Of a stretch of DNA of 64,000 nt, positions 30,014-39,052 are shown piece after piece. Position 1 is the first letter of the stretch; every line of letters begins with the position of its first letter. Location: NCBI GenBank assembly GCA_963764345.1, contig CAVXSF010000010.1:1-64000 (forward strand). The letters are read 5' to 3'. The notes under the pieces were generated by a model. The model did not search any database, was not told the DNA's origin, and worked only from the letters and a program-made list of their open reading frames with translations. Position numbers and translations under genes: made by a program. The DNA comes from DASQZK01 sp963764345. Its GTDB lineage: Bacteria; Bacteroidota; Bacteroidia; Bacteroidales; GCA-2748055.

Positions 30014-30432
30014 AATTCAGTACTAAAATACGATACGGGCTCCGTGCAATGATGGAAATCGCCTCCGACGGATTAGGAAATGGGGTATTACAAAAAGATA
30101 TTGCCGAAAAACAAGGAATCTCATTGAAATACCTCGATCATATCATTGCGGAACTTAAATCTTCCGAGCTGATCAGCAATGTGAAGGGTAAAAAAAGTGG
30201 TTATGTACTTACCAGGAAAGCTTCCGAAATCACTCTTTACGATATTCATAATGCGTTTGAGCCTGGTATTTGCATCATTGACTGCCTGTCTGAGCATATT
30301 CACTGCGACCGATCAAAAGGCTGCTCTGCCCGGGGATTCTGGGGAGATCTCAATCAGCATATCATCGACTATTTTAAGTCCGTTTCCCTGGATGATCTCG
30401 TCAAGAAAGAAATCGAACTGATCAACCGCTGA
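30010..30432 (+). CDS. Rrf2 family transcriptional regulator with four clustered cysteines
   Basis: Rrf2 proteins (IscR, NsrR, CymR) are winged-helix regulators, several of which sense redox state or NO through an iron-sulfur cluster. This 140-residue protein has the N-terminal M-K-F-S-T-K-I-R-Y-G-L-R-A-M-M-E-I-A, the recognition helix region I-S-L-K-Y-L-D-H-I-I-A-E-L-K and the wing G-K-K-S-G-Y-V-L. After the wing come four cysteines spaced C-x3-C-x6-C-x5-C (C-I-I-D-C to K-G-C), enough to hold a cluster, though the spacing differs from IscR (C-x5-C-x5-C). Its GTG start overlaps the preceding YceI-like gene. It probably controls its own cluster. Confidence 0.88.
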   Translation: MKFSTKIRYGLRAMMEIASDGLGNGVLQKDIAEKQGISLKYLDHIIAELKSSELISNVKGKKSGYVLTRKASEITLYDIHNAFEPGICIIDCLSEHIHCDRSKGCSARGFWGDLNQHIIDYFKSVSLDDLVKKEIELINR

Positions 30433-30561
30433 CATTCTTTTCCAACCCTCACAATCAAACATTTTTCCATTCTGAACACGCAGGCTTTGCTTTTTTCCGG
30501 TTAACTCTTCAACCCAAATATTCATAACACGCCCCTTTATTTATCAAAATATTCTCTGGTC

Positions 30562-32124
30562 CTATTGAACCCGGCCCAGCCCATCCTGGTTCATGATCCA
30601 GGTTTTTCCTGCAAAATGATAGGGTGAATAGTGTTCGCGATTGTAACTGTGCTTTAAAAAATCTGCTGTGTTCTTATCCAGGTGTATGGCTTTGTTCTCC
30701 GGAACGAAAATGGTCAGAGTAAGATGCTGCGAACGCCATTTTTCATCTGAGTCATTTTTAAAGTACGGATCAAGACTCAGTAGAGAATCTTTCACGGTAT
30801 AACTGTAGGTGATATTTTCTGCCAGACTCTCTGCTGTTTCCTCATCAGGTCCCCGTGAACCTTTTACAACCCGAAGATTGAAATGATCATCACGGCTTTT
30901 CTCAATGTCAACATTTACCTCTCCGTAGAGTGTATGGTCATTAACGATATACCATTTATTCCCGATATCAAGATGGTTATCTGATCTGAGCCTGTTTAAC
31001 ATCTCCTGGTTTATGGTAACGTAAAGGGTATCCGTTTTCAGGGAATCAAATGTATAGTTCGAACTGGTTTCTTCCGTCTTGGAAAAATTCCCGGCCTCAA
31101 TGGCTATCAGGGAAATGGCAGTAATCAGGGCTAAAACCCATAATCCAAACGCACTGGCGCCAAGTGTTTTGTCTTTGGCTTTAAACCTGAACAGAGCTTT
31201 AAATAAACCATAAATAACAGCCAGTATCGGAATGAGAATGACCAGGGCTCCCGCAATGATAATAACACTTGCACTTGCCGGGTTAACAAATGGCACCAGC
31301 ATATTATTAAAATCATAGTTAAAGGAATGGAAAATGCCGAACGGAACGAGGCTGGCTCCAAAAAAGGCGAGGCCGATGGCACTTGCAATGATGCTGATGC
31401 CGGCAATGACAAACACCATCGCAATGATGATCGCAATGACCTTTAGAAAAACCACAAAGATCACCCCGATAATGTGGAAAAACTCGCTAAAAAAATCTTC
31501 AGTCTTGCGCCCTGCATCAGATTTCCTGGCTTTTTTGAAATTTTCCTTTACATCCTCATATTCCTCCCTGATCTTTTTCTCCAGGTTGGAAACGTTAACT
31601 TTCTCCCCTCTCATCTCCAGCTTTTGAGCTGCCGTTTCAGCTTTCGGAATAGCTATCCACAGAACAAGGTATATAATCACCGGAAATCCCCAGCCTACAA
31701 GTATCAGAACAACAAAAAGGATTCTCAGAACAACGGGGTCCAGATTGAAATAGGCACTTAGACCCGCTGCAACACCCCCAATGACGGCATTGTCAGGGTC
31801 ACGGTATAACCTCCGGTAATGCTTTGACCCACTACCTTCCGATTTGGTATGTTCACCTTCCTCCTCTGCAAAATCTTCCGGCTTGCCCATAATGTTGATC
31901 ACCTCATCCACATCGGCAACAGTGATAACCTGTGAATCGTCACGTAACTTTTCGCTGAAAAGTTCTGCAATCCGGTTTTCAATGTCAGCAATGATCTCCT
32001 TGCTTTCTTCGATATTGGAAAAGTGGCTGCTTATCCGGTCAAGATAAACTTTAAGCTTCTCATAGGCGTCTTCGTCTATGTGAAAAATTTGTCCGCTTAA
32101 ATTAACTTTTAATGCTTTTTTCAT
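30562..32124 (-). CDS. PspC domain membrane protein
   Basis: The 520-residue protein opens with a helical N-terminal region (residues 1-90, K-V-N-L-S-G-Q-I-F-H-I-D-E-D-A-Y) typical of Bacteroidota PspC proteins. A PspC domain follows at about 105-165 (R-L-Y-R-D-P-D-N-A-V-I-G-G-V-A-A-G-L, then helices through W-I-A-I-P). Next come a charged linker with coiled-coil tendency (170-205), four or more further membrane helices (about 215-345) and a soluble C-terminal domain of about 160 residues. PspC proteins act in the envelope stress response by sensing membrane damage. The gene lies 18 bases downstream of a PadR regulator, a very common pairing. Confidence 0.9.
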   Translation of the reverse strand: MKKALKVNLSGQIFHIDEDAYEKLKVYLDRISSHFSNIEESKEIIADIENRIAELFSEKLRDDSQVITVADVDEVINIMGKPEDFAEEEGEHTKSEGSGSKHYRRLYRDPDNAVIGGVAAGLSAYFNLDPVVLRILFVVLILVGWGFPVIIYLVLWIAIPKAETAAQKLEMRGEKVNVSNLEKKIREEYEDVKENFKKARKSDAGRKTEDFFSEFFHIIGVIFVVFLKVIAIIIAMVFVIAGISIIASAIGLAFFGASLVPFGIFHSFNYDFNNMLVPFVNPASASVIIIAGALVILIPILAVIYGLFKALFRFKAKDKTLGASAFGLWVLALITAISLIAIEAGNFSKTEETSSNYTFDSLKTDTLYVTINQEMLNRLRSDNHLDIGNKWYIVNDHTLYGEVNVDIEKSRDDHFNLRVVKGSRGPDEETAESLAENITYSYTVKDSLLSLDPYFKNDSDEKWRSQHLTLTIFVPENKAIHLDKNTADFLKHSYNREHYSPYHFAGKTWIMNQDGLGRVQ

Positions 32125-32142
32125 CGTATTAAAACTTTAAAT

Positions 32143-32472
32143 TTATTTTTCCTTTCTAATAGAGTCAATAGATTCAACCAGTTCTTTCCAGGATTTATCC
32201 AGTTCCTTTAGGTATTTTCTGCCTAATTCGGTTATGGTAAAATATTTTCTCGGAGGTCCCTGGGTTGATTCTTCCCAACGGTAACTAAGTAATCCGGCAT
32301 TCTTCTGCCGTGTAAGAAGTGGATATAAAGTACCTTCAACAACAATGAGCTTACTTTCCTTCAGCAAATTGATGATGTCCGTAGTATAAGCATCCTCCCG
32401 CGAGATAATCAGAAGAATACAATACTCCAGAATACCTTTCCTCATCTGAGCCTTTGAATTCTCGACATTCAT
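32143..32472 (-). CDS. PadR family transcriptional regulator
   Basis: The 109-residue winged-helix protein has the PadR pattern: R-K-G-I-L-E-Y-C-I-L-L-I-I at the first helix, D-A-Y-T-T-D-I-I-N-L-L, then V-V-E-G-T-L-Y-P-L-L-T-R near the recognition helix and Y-R-W-E-E-S-T-Q-G-P-P-R-K-Y-F-T-I-T in the wing. It is the small PadR-s1 type with one C-terminal dimerisation helix. PadR regulators next to PspC genes probably repress their own operon under normal conditions. It lies between a small secreted protein (11 bases upstream) and the PspC gene, all on the minus strand. Confidence 0.93.
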   Translation of the reverse strand: MNVENSKAQMRKGILEYCILLIISREDAYTTDIINLLKESKLIVVEGTLYPLLTRQKNAGLLSYRWEESTQGPPRKYFTITELGRKYLKELDKSWKELVESIDSIRKEK

Positions 32473-32483
32473 TGTTTCCTATT

Positions 32484-32756
32484 TTAATTGTTCTTTAAAT
32501 TCCATTGATCCAGCTCCGTCATCCAGGGTTCGAATTTGAGAGATTCTTCCTGAAAGCTTTCAGGAACCATCTTTCCGGGGGATTCCCCGAAACGGTCATT
32601 CTTTGTCTCCGGACGGTCTTTGGACTGTGCAAAAACCTCAATCTCCACAGGCCGGCTGGATACTGCATAATTTTTTCCCGGATTGCAGATCCTGGTCGCA
32701 GAAACCAACAAAAGGCAGAAGATGACCATGGCAACAAATGTAAATGTGGTTTTCAT
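32484..32756 (-). CDS. Small secreted or membrane-anchored protein, unknown function
   Basis: The 90-residue product from ATG 32756 has a hydrophobic N-terminal segment (F-T-F-V-A-M-V-I-F-C-L-L-L-V-S-A) and a short polar remainder rich in Glu, Lys and Ser. The segment could be a signal peptide or an anchor; the Cys after it is not in a convincing lipobox. ATG 32774 would add six residues. It is the first gene of the PadR-PspC operon. The coding sense rests on the position and the signal segment only, and I recognise no family. Confidence 0.5.
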   Translation of the reverse strand: MKTTFTFVAMVIFCLLLVSATRICNPGKNYAVSSRPVEIEVFAQSKDRPETKNDRFGESPGKMVPESFQEESLKFEPWMTELDQWNLKNN

Positions 32757-33051
32757 TTTCTTAATACTATTCATTACATACATGATTTCTATACAAAGAT
32801 ATGTCATTTTTTTATTACCATGCAATACATAGTACTAATTTTTTTTAAATTATTTTTTATATTACTGTTTATTAAGTATTTACAATATCGATTTTGAGAG
32901 ATATTTTTTCGTGCAGAGGGATGGAAACGGGAAATACAGTCAACCGATCACATACGAAAGCTCTTCAAATAGCATGAAACGTGTACTGATTATCAAAAAC
33001 AAAACCGGTTTGTGAAATAGAGGAGCTTTATGCTGAAACGAAAATGAAAGC

Positions 33052-33849
33052 CTACCAGCCAATATCGACCAGGTATCCGCCGTGCTTCCTGATATTCAAT
33101 ACCATCCCGTTCTCAAACAGCAGGTACTGGCCTCTGATACCGGTAAGGATTTCATGAACGAAAGGCGTTTTATCAAAATTTATGGTTTTGATTTTAACCG
33201 GATAAGTTAAAACGGGGTAATCGATGGACACAATTTCATTATCATCACACCCGTATCTTTGAAAGTCCTGATGAAGGACTGATAACGCCCTGGATTTTTC
33301 CACCAGAAGGTCGCTATTATATTCTACTGTATTCGTCAGCATCTTCCGCCAGTTGGTTTTGTCCGGGAAAATATTTTTCAGGGCAACCTCTATCGTTCCC
33401 GCTGTATGCCGGTCCGGAGTTTTTGCTATCCTGACAGCCCTTCCTGCTCCCTGGTCGATCCATCGCGTCGGAACCTGGGTATTCCGCGTAACCCCAACCT
33501 TAATTCCTCCCGATTCAGCTAGGTAAACATAGTGGTCTATCAGACAGTGTCCTGCTGCATAGTCCATATCCCTGGCCACTCCCAAATGGGCTTTACACAA
33601 CTCCGGCCTCAAAACACATTCCTCTGTTTCAGGTGCCGAAATAAAACAGGGATAACAATAGCCCTGTGCAAACGACGTTTTCGTAAGCCTCCCGCATTTT
33701 ATACAATGGATTTGATGACGGTATTCCATGCTTACAGATTTGCCAATGAGTTCATTCATAAATATGGTTTCATCTCCAAGAGTAAGATAGTACTGCACTT
33801 TATCTTTCAACTCAGTATGCATTTTACGCAGGGTTCCCGTTAGAGTCAT
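33052..33849 (-). CDS. DUF2797 family protein with zinc-ribbon cysteines
   Basis: The 265-residue protein matches DUF2797: C-x2-C (C-I-K-C-G-R) and C-x2-C (G-Y-C-Y-P-C-F) near residues 49-70 form a probable zinc ribbon. It is followed by C-x6-C-K-A-H and then H-Y-V-Y-L-A-E-S-G-G-I-K-V-G-V-T-R, reminiscent of a GIY-YIG-like fold, with W-I-D-Q-G-A-G-R-A after it. The family's function is not established to my knowledge; a nucleic-acid role is suggested only by the fold. It is divergent from the MFS transporter and stands alone. ATG 33822 is an alternative start. Confidence 0.85.
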   Translation of the reverse strand: MTLTGTLRKMHTELKDKVQYYLTLGDETIFMNELIGKSVSMEYRHQIHCIKCGRLTKTSFAQGYCYPCFISAPETEECVLRPELCKAHLGVARDMDYAAGHCLIDHYVYLAESGGIKVGVTRNTQVPTRWIDQGAGRAVRIAKTPDRHTAGTIEVALKNIFPDKTNWRKMLTNTVEYNSDLLVEKSRALSVLHQDFQRYGCDDNEIVSIDYPVLTYPVKIKTINFDKTPFVHEILTGIRGQYLLFENGMVLNIRKHGGYLVDIGW

Positions 33850-33997
33850 GATTATGAATTTGAGAACAATAAATAAAATTGTGTCTTATGATCAACAATA
33901 TACGTTGCGTTTTGCTTATATCAATGAAAACTTAAATCCGGCGAACTTGTTAGGCCGGTGATTTTTTTATTAATTGCACCTTTTAAAAAATTTTGTT

Positions 33998-35197
33998 ATG
34001 TCGGGAAAACCTCTCTTTCTTAACAAAAATCTTCAGATCATCTTTTTCATCACGCTGCTTGCCGTAATGGGCGTCGCCAGCATCACTCCTGCTTTCCCTG
34101 TCATTGCACAACATTTTCATATTGAATATAAGAAGATCGGCTATCTTATTACCGTTTTCACTCTTCCCGGAATATTCCTGACGCCTGTCCTGGGTATACT
34201 GGCTGACCGTTTCGGCCGTAAAACCATCCTGGTACCGGCATTGTTCCTTTTCGCCCTGGCCGGCTTTGCCTGCAACTTTGCAAATAACTACAACACTCTG
34301 CTTCTCTTCCGGTTTATACAGGGTATTGGCGGAGCTTCGCTGGGATCATTGAATGTAACTCTGATCGGTGATCTTTTTTCAAAAGAAGAACGCCCTGCGG
34401 CCATGGGATATAATGCCAGTGTACTGAGTATTGGTACGGCCGCTTATCCGGCATTGGGTGGGAGCCTGGCCATGCTCGGATGGAACTATCCCTTCTACTT
34501 TCCTCTGCTGGCCATACCAGCAGGTTTCCTTGTCCTTTTTGCACTTCATAATGAAGAGCCTAAACAGGATCAGTCCTTATGGGTCTACCTCAGCAACACA
34601 TTGCAAAGTGTCATGAGAAGAGAAGTGATTGCACTCTTTGTTCTGAATGTCCTCACCTTTATTATTCTGTACGGCTCTTACCTGACATACTTCCCTTTCA
34701 TTATGGGGCACAGGTTTCAATCAACCTCCATGATTATCGGTATCATTATGTCCTCCTCATCCGTTACCACGGCAATCACTTCTGCCCAGATGGGATGGTT
34801 GTCGCGGAATTTCAGGCCATCGGTCCAGTTAAAAGCCGCCTACATTTTTTATTTCATTTCCCTGATTTTAATCCCTTTTGTCCATAACCCGTGGCTTATG
34901 ATTCTGCCGGCAGCCTTTTTCGGAGCGGCCCAGGGTATAAATATTCCTAATATCCAGACCCTGCTGGTAAGCCTTGCCCCGATGAAATACCGGGCAGCCT
35001 TCATGTCGCTGAACGGAATGGTACTCAGGATCGGTCAAACCATCGGACCTCTGATCATAGGTATATTTTTCTCTCTCGGAGGCATTCGCTATGCCTTTTG
35101 GGGAGGAGCTGTGATTTCCGGTATCATGTTCATCATTGTGATTTTCACCCTGGGAAAAACTGAAGCCCGCAGCATGAATAATGATAATGGCCGATAA
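33998..35197 (+). CDS. Major facilitator superfamily transporter (drug:H+ antiporter type)
   Basis: The 399-residue protein has 12 predicted membrane helices. Motif A between TM2 and TM3 is G-I-L-A-D-R-F-G-R-K-T, and motif B-like R-F-I-Q-G-I-G-G-A lies in TM4. A second, degenerate motif A lies between TM8 and TM9 (M-G-W-L-S-R-N-F-R). These point to the DHA1 drug/proton antiporter type, although the transported compound cannot be predicted. The start at ATG 33998 leaves a short N-terminal tail before TM1; an ATG at 33974 is possible but lies in A+T-rich upstream DNA. It converges with the S9 peptidase gene, with 25 bases between the stops. Confidence 0.88.
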   Translation: MSGKPLFLNKNLQIIFFITLLAVMGVASITPAFPVIAQHFHIEYKKIGYLITVFTLPGIFLTPVLGILADRFGRKTILVPALFLFALAGFACNFANNYNTLLLFRFIQGIGGASLGSLNVTLIGDLFSKEERPAAMGYNASVLSIGTAAYPALGGSLAMLGWNYPFYFPLLAIPAGFLVLFALHNEEPKQDQSLWVYLSNTLQSVMRREVIALFVLNVLTFIILYGSYLTYFPFIMGHRFQSTSMIIGIIMSSSSVTTAITSAQMGWLSRNFRPSVQLKAAYIFYFISLILIPFVHNPWLMILPAAFFGAAQGINIPNIQTLLVSLAPMKYRAAFMSLNGMVLRIGQTIGPLIIGIFFSLGGIRYAFWGGAVISGIMFIIVIFTLGKTEARSMNNDNGR

Positions 35198-35222
35198 TAA
35201 GCGAATATTAAACTTCGTAAGT

Positions 35223-37283
35223 TCACTTCACCGGAAAATATTCATCATTCCTGAACCTTTCGAACCATTTCAGGATCCGGGGAGTTACGTCCATGAGAAG
35301 CTTTGGCTCTGCCGGAACATGACCCGATCTTGGATATAAAATCATTTCTGTAGGAATCCCCTTCCTCTTCAGCGCCTCATAAATTTCTGTCCCCTGCGTA
35401 ACAGGGACCCTTCGATCGTTTTGCCCGTGAAGAACCTGCAAGGGTGTGTGAATTTCCTTAAGCTGAAAAATCGCCGAATGCTTCATATAACCGTCATAAT
35501 CATTCCATAATTCATTTCCCATATTGGCAACCAGATAATCGGGGATATCGGTTGTATTTACCATGCTCACCAGGTCGGGAAGACCGGCGCCCATGCTTGC
35601 CGCCCGGAACCTGCCGGTTCGGGTAATGATAAAGGACGTGAGATACCCTCCGTAACTCCAGCCGGCCACATATAACCGGTCCCTGTCTGCAAGACCTATT
35701 TTAACGACAGTATCCACACCTGCCATCAGATCATCATAATCGTCAAAGCCCCAATTCCCGGCGTTGGCATATCTGAATTCTTTTCCGTAACCGCTGCTCC
35801 CTCTGGGATTCGGCCGGAGAACAGCATACCCCTCCCTGGCCATATCCTGAATAAGATATAACGTCGGTATCCCTGTGAAATATTGGGTAAAAGCAGAAGC
35901 AGGCCCTCCGTGAATATTCAGAATTAAAGGATACTTTTTCCCTTTTTCGTATCCTGCCGGGTAAGTCAGAAGTCCTTCAATCACAGTTCCGTCTTTGGAT
36001 GTCCAGTGAACGAGTTCCGTGGGAGCAACCGGGGGAAATGACACATCCTTATTTATGGAAGATACCTTCCGGGGATGATAATTGATAAGTTCGGAGTAAA
36101 ACACTTCCTCCGGCTTCCCTGTTTCCTGATATGTGCACGATATGGCCCATGCATTTTTTGCTACGCTGAACTTTCCAAAAGTTCCGTTGCTTCCCTCTGG
36201 TGTAAGTGCTGGATTTATCCCGGGCAGGGGACGGTTATTCAGTGTCACCACCGCCATCTCCTCTCCTTTAACCCTGACAGCCAGTAAATGAAACGATGTG
36301 CCCATAAGCTCGGAAGCAAATAATGATTTTCCATCAGGCGACCAACTGATCAGAGATGCATTCCTGTCGGGAGTGAGGGTTAACCTGACCGGTTTTCCCC
36401 CGTGGACAGGTATGGTATAGAGATCCTTTAAACCCAAAGGCTCCGGGCGACCACCCTGAGAGCAAAATGCAATTTGCTTTCCGTTTGGTGAAAATAACGG
36501 ATGATCATCAACACCCGGCCAGTCTACCATTTTTTGTATTTTCCCTGAATCAGAAGACACAATAGATATGTCTGAATGCATGATTCCCGTATTCAAGTCC
36601 GGGTCGGGCTGATAGGAAAATACGATAAGTTTTCCATCCGGTGACCAGTCAAAATCATTTACTGTCAGGTTACCGTTGGTGATTTGTTTCACCAGCGAAT
36701 CGGGATGAACCCCGGGTACCGATCCTGTGACATAGATATGCCTGTTCCTGAAATTTTGATCAACAATCACAATATCCGTCTTTTCTTCTTTTTGCTTCTT
36801 TTCTTCCGAAGATTCAGGATCAGTCATGAGATAAGCAATCTTCGACCCGTCAGGCGACCATCGGAAATAATTCACAGACGAGGGAGCATGCGTGAGCTGT
36901 TCCGCTTCACCTCCATTTATCCACATTACATAAATCTGGTCTGTTCCGGAACGAGAGGAGAGAAAGGCCAGCCTGTCTCCGTCAGGAGAAAACCTTGGTG
37001 ACCAGCTTAATTTATCTCCGAAAGTGTACTGCCGATCGAAACTGCTGTCAACAGCTGCTACATGAATCTGATCCTGAAATTCAGATTTGTCCTCCGTCAT
37101 TAAGGCTTCTCTCACTACATATGCAATATAACGGGCATGCGGTGAAATTTGAGTCTCTGTCACCCTTTTCAGAGAAAAACTGAATTCCGGAGTCCATCCG
37201 TTCTCAACCGCAGGCTGAGATCTGGCAGAACAGAAGGCTGTCAGCAAAAAAACCACCATAGCATAAGAAAGGATCTTTTTCAT
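35223..37283 (-). CDS. S9 family prolyl oligopeptidase-type peptidase (acylaminoacyl-peptidase-like)
   Basis: The 686-residue enzyme has a signal peptide (first 22 residues, ending C-S-A-R-S-Q). A beta-propeller of PD40/WD40-like blades follows (W-S-P-D-G-S-K-I-A-Y and similar, about 80-340), then a C-terminal alpha/beta hydrolase domain from about 410. The catalytic serine is in G-W-S-Y-G-G-Y near residue 541, the Asp in H-G-Q-N-D-R-R-V-P near 622 and the His in S-G-H-V-P near 654. It should cleave short peptides, probably in the periplasm, releasing N-terminal dipeptides or acyl-amino acids. It has no operon partner: the next gene downstream is convergent, and upstream is a 422-base spacer. 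Confidence 0.93.
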   Translation of the reverse strand: MKKILSYAMVVFLLTAFCSARSQPAVENGWTPEFSFSLKRVTETQISPHARYIAYVVREALMTEDKSEFQDQIHVAAVDSSFDRQYTFGDKLSWSPRFSPDGDRLAFLSSRSGTDQIYVMWINGGEAEQLTHAPSSVNYFRWSPDGSKIAYLMTDPESSEEKKQKEEKTDIVIVDQNFRNRHIYVTGSVPGVHPDSLVKQITNGNLTVNDFDWSPDGKLIVFSYQPDPDLNTGIMHSDISIVSSDSGKIQKMVDWPGVDDHPLFSPNGKQIAFCSQGGRPEPLGLKDLYTIPVHGGKPVRLTLTPDRNASLISWSPDGKSLFASELMGTSFHLLAVRVKGEEMAVVTLNNRPLPGINPALTPEGSNGTFGKFSVAKNAWAISCTYQETGKPEEVFYSELINYHPRKVSSINKDVSFPPVAPTELVHWTSKDGTVIEGLLTYPAGYEKGKKYPLILNIHGGPASAFTQYFTGIPTLYLIQDMAREGYAVLRPNPRGSSGYGKEFRYANAGNWGFDDYDDLMAGVDTVVKIGLADRDRLYVAGWSYGGYLTSFIITRTGRFRAASMGAGLPDLVSMVNTTDIPDYLVANMGNELWNDYDGYMKHSAIFQLKEIHTPLQVLHGQNDRRVPVTQGTEIYEALKRKGIPTEMILYPRSGHVPAEPKLLMDVTPRILKWFERFRNDEYFPVK

Positions 37284-37705
37284 TATATAATAATTTTGAT
37301 TTTAGAGGTATAATAGCTTGTACCGCTCGCGCGGGAGAACCACACATGATTGATTATTTAAATGCTACGTTTAGCTCCGCTGAGCTCTCCGCCTCTGGCG
37401 GATCGGTTGTGATGGCATCAATCATGTGAGTTTCATTTCCAAATGAATTCCTCTTTACGTAAATGTAAAAATACTCCTTTTTTGGTTGGCTATATACTAC
37501 TTTTTCGAACTATAAGAATATCGAATTGTTTCAAGAAAGAGTGTCGGTAAAGATCATACCAGACACTCATTCTACCCATGCATTGGTAAGACCTTCCGGA
37601 AACTTACATGCGAGAAATATCTTTGGATAATTTTCGGTGGTTTTAATACTTTTTTAAAGATAATGCAGAAAAAGCCCTGCATAAGTCAAATAAAATCAGG
37701 TAAAT
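37284..37705. other. 422-base divergent spacer with nested stem-loops
   Basis: No gene is seen between the S9 peptidase and egtD. The stretch 37343-37428 is bounded by perfect 12-base inverted arms (CACATGATTGAT and ATCAATCATGTG) enclosing 62 bases. Within it lies a tight hairpin CCGCC-TCT-GGCGG (37389-37401), preceded by AGCT-CCGCTG-AGCT. Just outside, CCGCTCGCGCGG (37323-37334) is also self-complementary. The block is G+C-rich compared with the flanks. It could be a structured RNA, a small non-autonomous repeat or a recombination site. The rest, to 37705, is A+T-rich and holds the egtD leader. Confidence 0.45.
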
Positions 37706-38668
37706 ATGGAAACGCTTCAGGTAGGCACAACTTTTAATAAAGACATCAGGATAGGACTCTCATCCACGTCCAGATTTATTCCTTCAAAATATTTTTATGA
37801 TGAAACAGGAAGTCGGATATTCCAGAAGATTATGCGAATGCCGGAATATTACCTTACGGATTGTGAATATGAAATTTTCAGGGATTACCAGGCTGAAATT
37901 TCCAGCTTGATCGGTCTACCCCAGGGCCGCTTTGATCTGATCGAACTTGGCGCCGGTGATGGCATGAAAACCAGTCTGCTTATCTCCCGACTCCTGCAGG
38001 ACAGTGCCCGTTTCAAATACATACCTGTGGATATCTCCGTTGATGCATTACTTGGTCTGGTTCATAAACTCAGACTGAATTTTCCGGGACTGGTCATTTC
38101 CGAGGTTGCAGGCGACTATTTTGATGTTCTGAAAAATCTGAATTTATGTACTGAATGTAAAAAAGTCAACCTCTTTCTCGGTTCTACTATCGGAAATTTT
38201 ACCCGGGAAGAAACCATTGACTTTTTCAGACACTTGTCATCCGTCCTCAATTCCGGTGACATGATTTTGACCGGTTTTGATCTTGTTAAAGACCCCGGGA
38301 TTATCATCAGTGCTTACGATGATCCTCACGGTTATACCCGGGATTTTAACCTTAATCTGCTAAAACGGATGAATGAAGAGCTTGATGCAAACTTCAGTCT
38401 CACCCAGTTTTTCCATTTCCCCTGCTATGATCCCTCCGATCATACTGCCAGATCATACCTGGTAAGCAATTGCGATCAGGATATCTTCGTCGGTGCCATC
38501 GACCAATCCTTCCATTTCAGGAAATGGGAAAGTATTCTTACCGAAATCAGTCATAAATTCACCCCTGAAGAAATTCAGCACCTTGCCCATATTACCGGAT
38601 TTAAATCCCTTCGCAACTTCACCGATAAAAAAGGCTGGTTTATGAATGCACTCTGGGAAAAAATATAA
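37706..38668 (+). CDS. EgtD-like L-histidine N-alpha-methyltransferase
   Basis: EgtD trimethylates histidine to hercynine, the first step of ergothioneine synthesis, using SAM. The 320-residue protein fits the DUF2260/EgtD family: P-S-K-Y-F-Y-D-E-T-G-S-R-I-F near residue 27, Y-Y-L-T-D-C-E-Y-E-I-F, then E-L-G-A-G-D-G-M-K-T (SAM-binding loop) near 83. Y-I-P-V-D-I-S, L-F-L-G-S-T-I-G-N-F near 160 and G-F-D-L-V-K-D follow. No EgtB or other ergothioneine gene is nearby, so the product may be hercynine or another methylated amino acid. DUF427 and DUF5996-like genes follow on the same strand, and the three may form an operon. Confidence 0.87.
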   Translation: METLQVGTTFNKDIRIGLSSTSRFIPSKYFYDETGSRIFQKIMRMPEYYLTDCEYEIFRDYQAEISSLIGLPQGRFDLIELGAGDGMKTSLLISRLLQDSARFKYIPVDISVDALLGLVHKLRLNFPGLVISEVAGDYFDVLKNLNLCTECKKVNLFLGSTIGNFTREETIDFFRHLSSVLNSGDMILTGFDLVKDPGIIISAYDDPHGYTRDFNLNLLKRMNEELDANFSLTQFFHFPCYDPSDHTARSYLVSNCDQDIFVGAIDQSFHFRKWESILTEISHKFTPEEIQHLAHITGFKSLRNFTDKKGWFMNALWEKI

Positions 38669-38715
38669 CCTGAATGACTTGATAAAAGAAAAGTGAAAGA
38701 GGATAAAATAAAGTT

Positions 38716-38997
38716 ATGAAAGCAATATGGAATCATCGTATCATTGCTGAGAGCAACGAAACTATTGTAATTGAAGGAAATCACTATTTCCCGCCCGATG
38801 CAGTTCATATGGAATTTCTGAAACCAAGTGATACACATACCAACTGTGCATGGAAGGGTATTGCATCCTACTATGACCTGGTTGTCGATGGTGAAACCAA
38901 TAAGGACGCCGCCTGGTATTACCCCGAACCGTATCCCGAAGCAGCTGAAATCAAAGATTATCTGGCTTTCTGGAAGGGCGTGGAAACAAAAAATTAA
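38716..38997 (+). CDS. DUF427 domain protein
   Basis: The 93-residue protein is a single DUF427 domain: W-N-H-R-I-I-A-E-S-N-E-T-I-V near residue 5, E-G-N-H-Y-F-P-P-D-A-V, then C-A-W-K-G-I-A-S-Y-Y-D-L-V-V-D-G and the terminal A-A-W-Y-Y-P-E-P-Y-P-E-A. The family has a small beta-fold of unknown biochemical function. It follows the EgtD-like gene by 47 bases and is probably co-transcribed. DUF427 next to small-molecule enzymes is common, but I make no functional claim. Confidence 0.92.
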   Translation: MKAIWNHRIIAESNETIVIEGNHYFPPDAVHMEFLKPSDTHTNCAWKGIASYYDLVVDGETNKDAAWYYPEPYPEAAEIKDYLAFWKGVETKN

Positions 38998-39052
38998 CCA
39001 TCGACCCTGAAAATCTGTTTATTACAATATATAACTTATTCAATACTCTGAC

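Noticed and set aside
32771..32835. PadR operator (ATGT/ACAT type) upstream of the PadR-PspC operon
   Set aside because: ATGT and ACAT half-sites occur but not at a consistent spacing; the region is simply A+T-rich.
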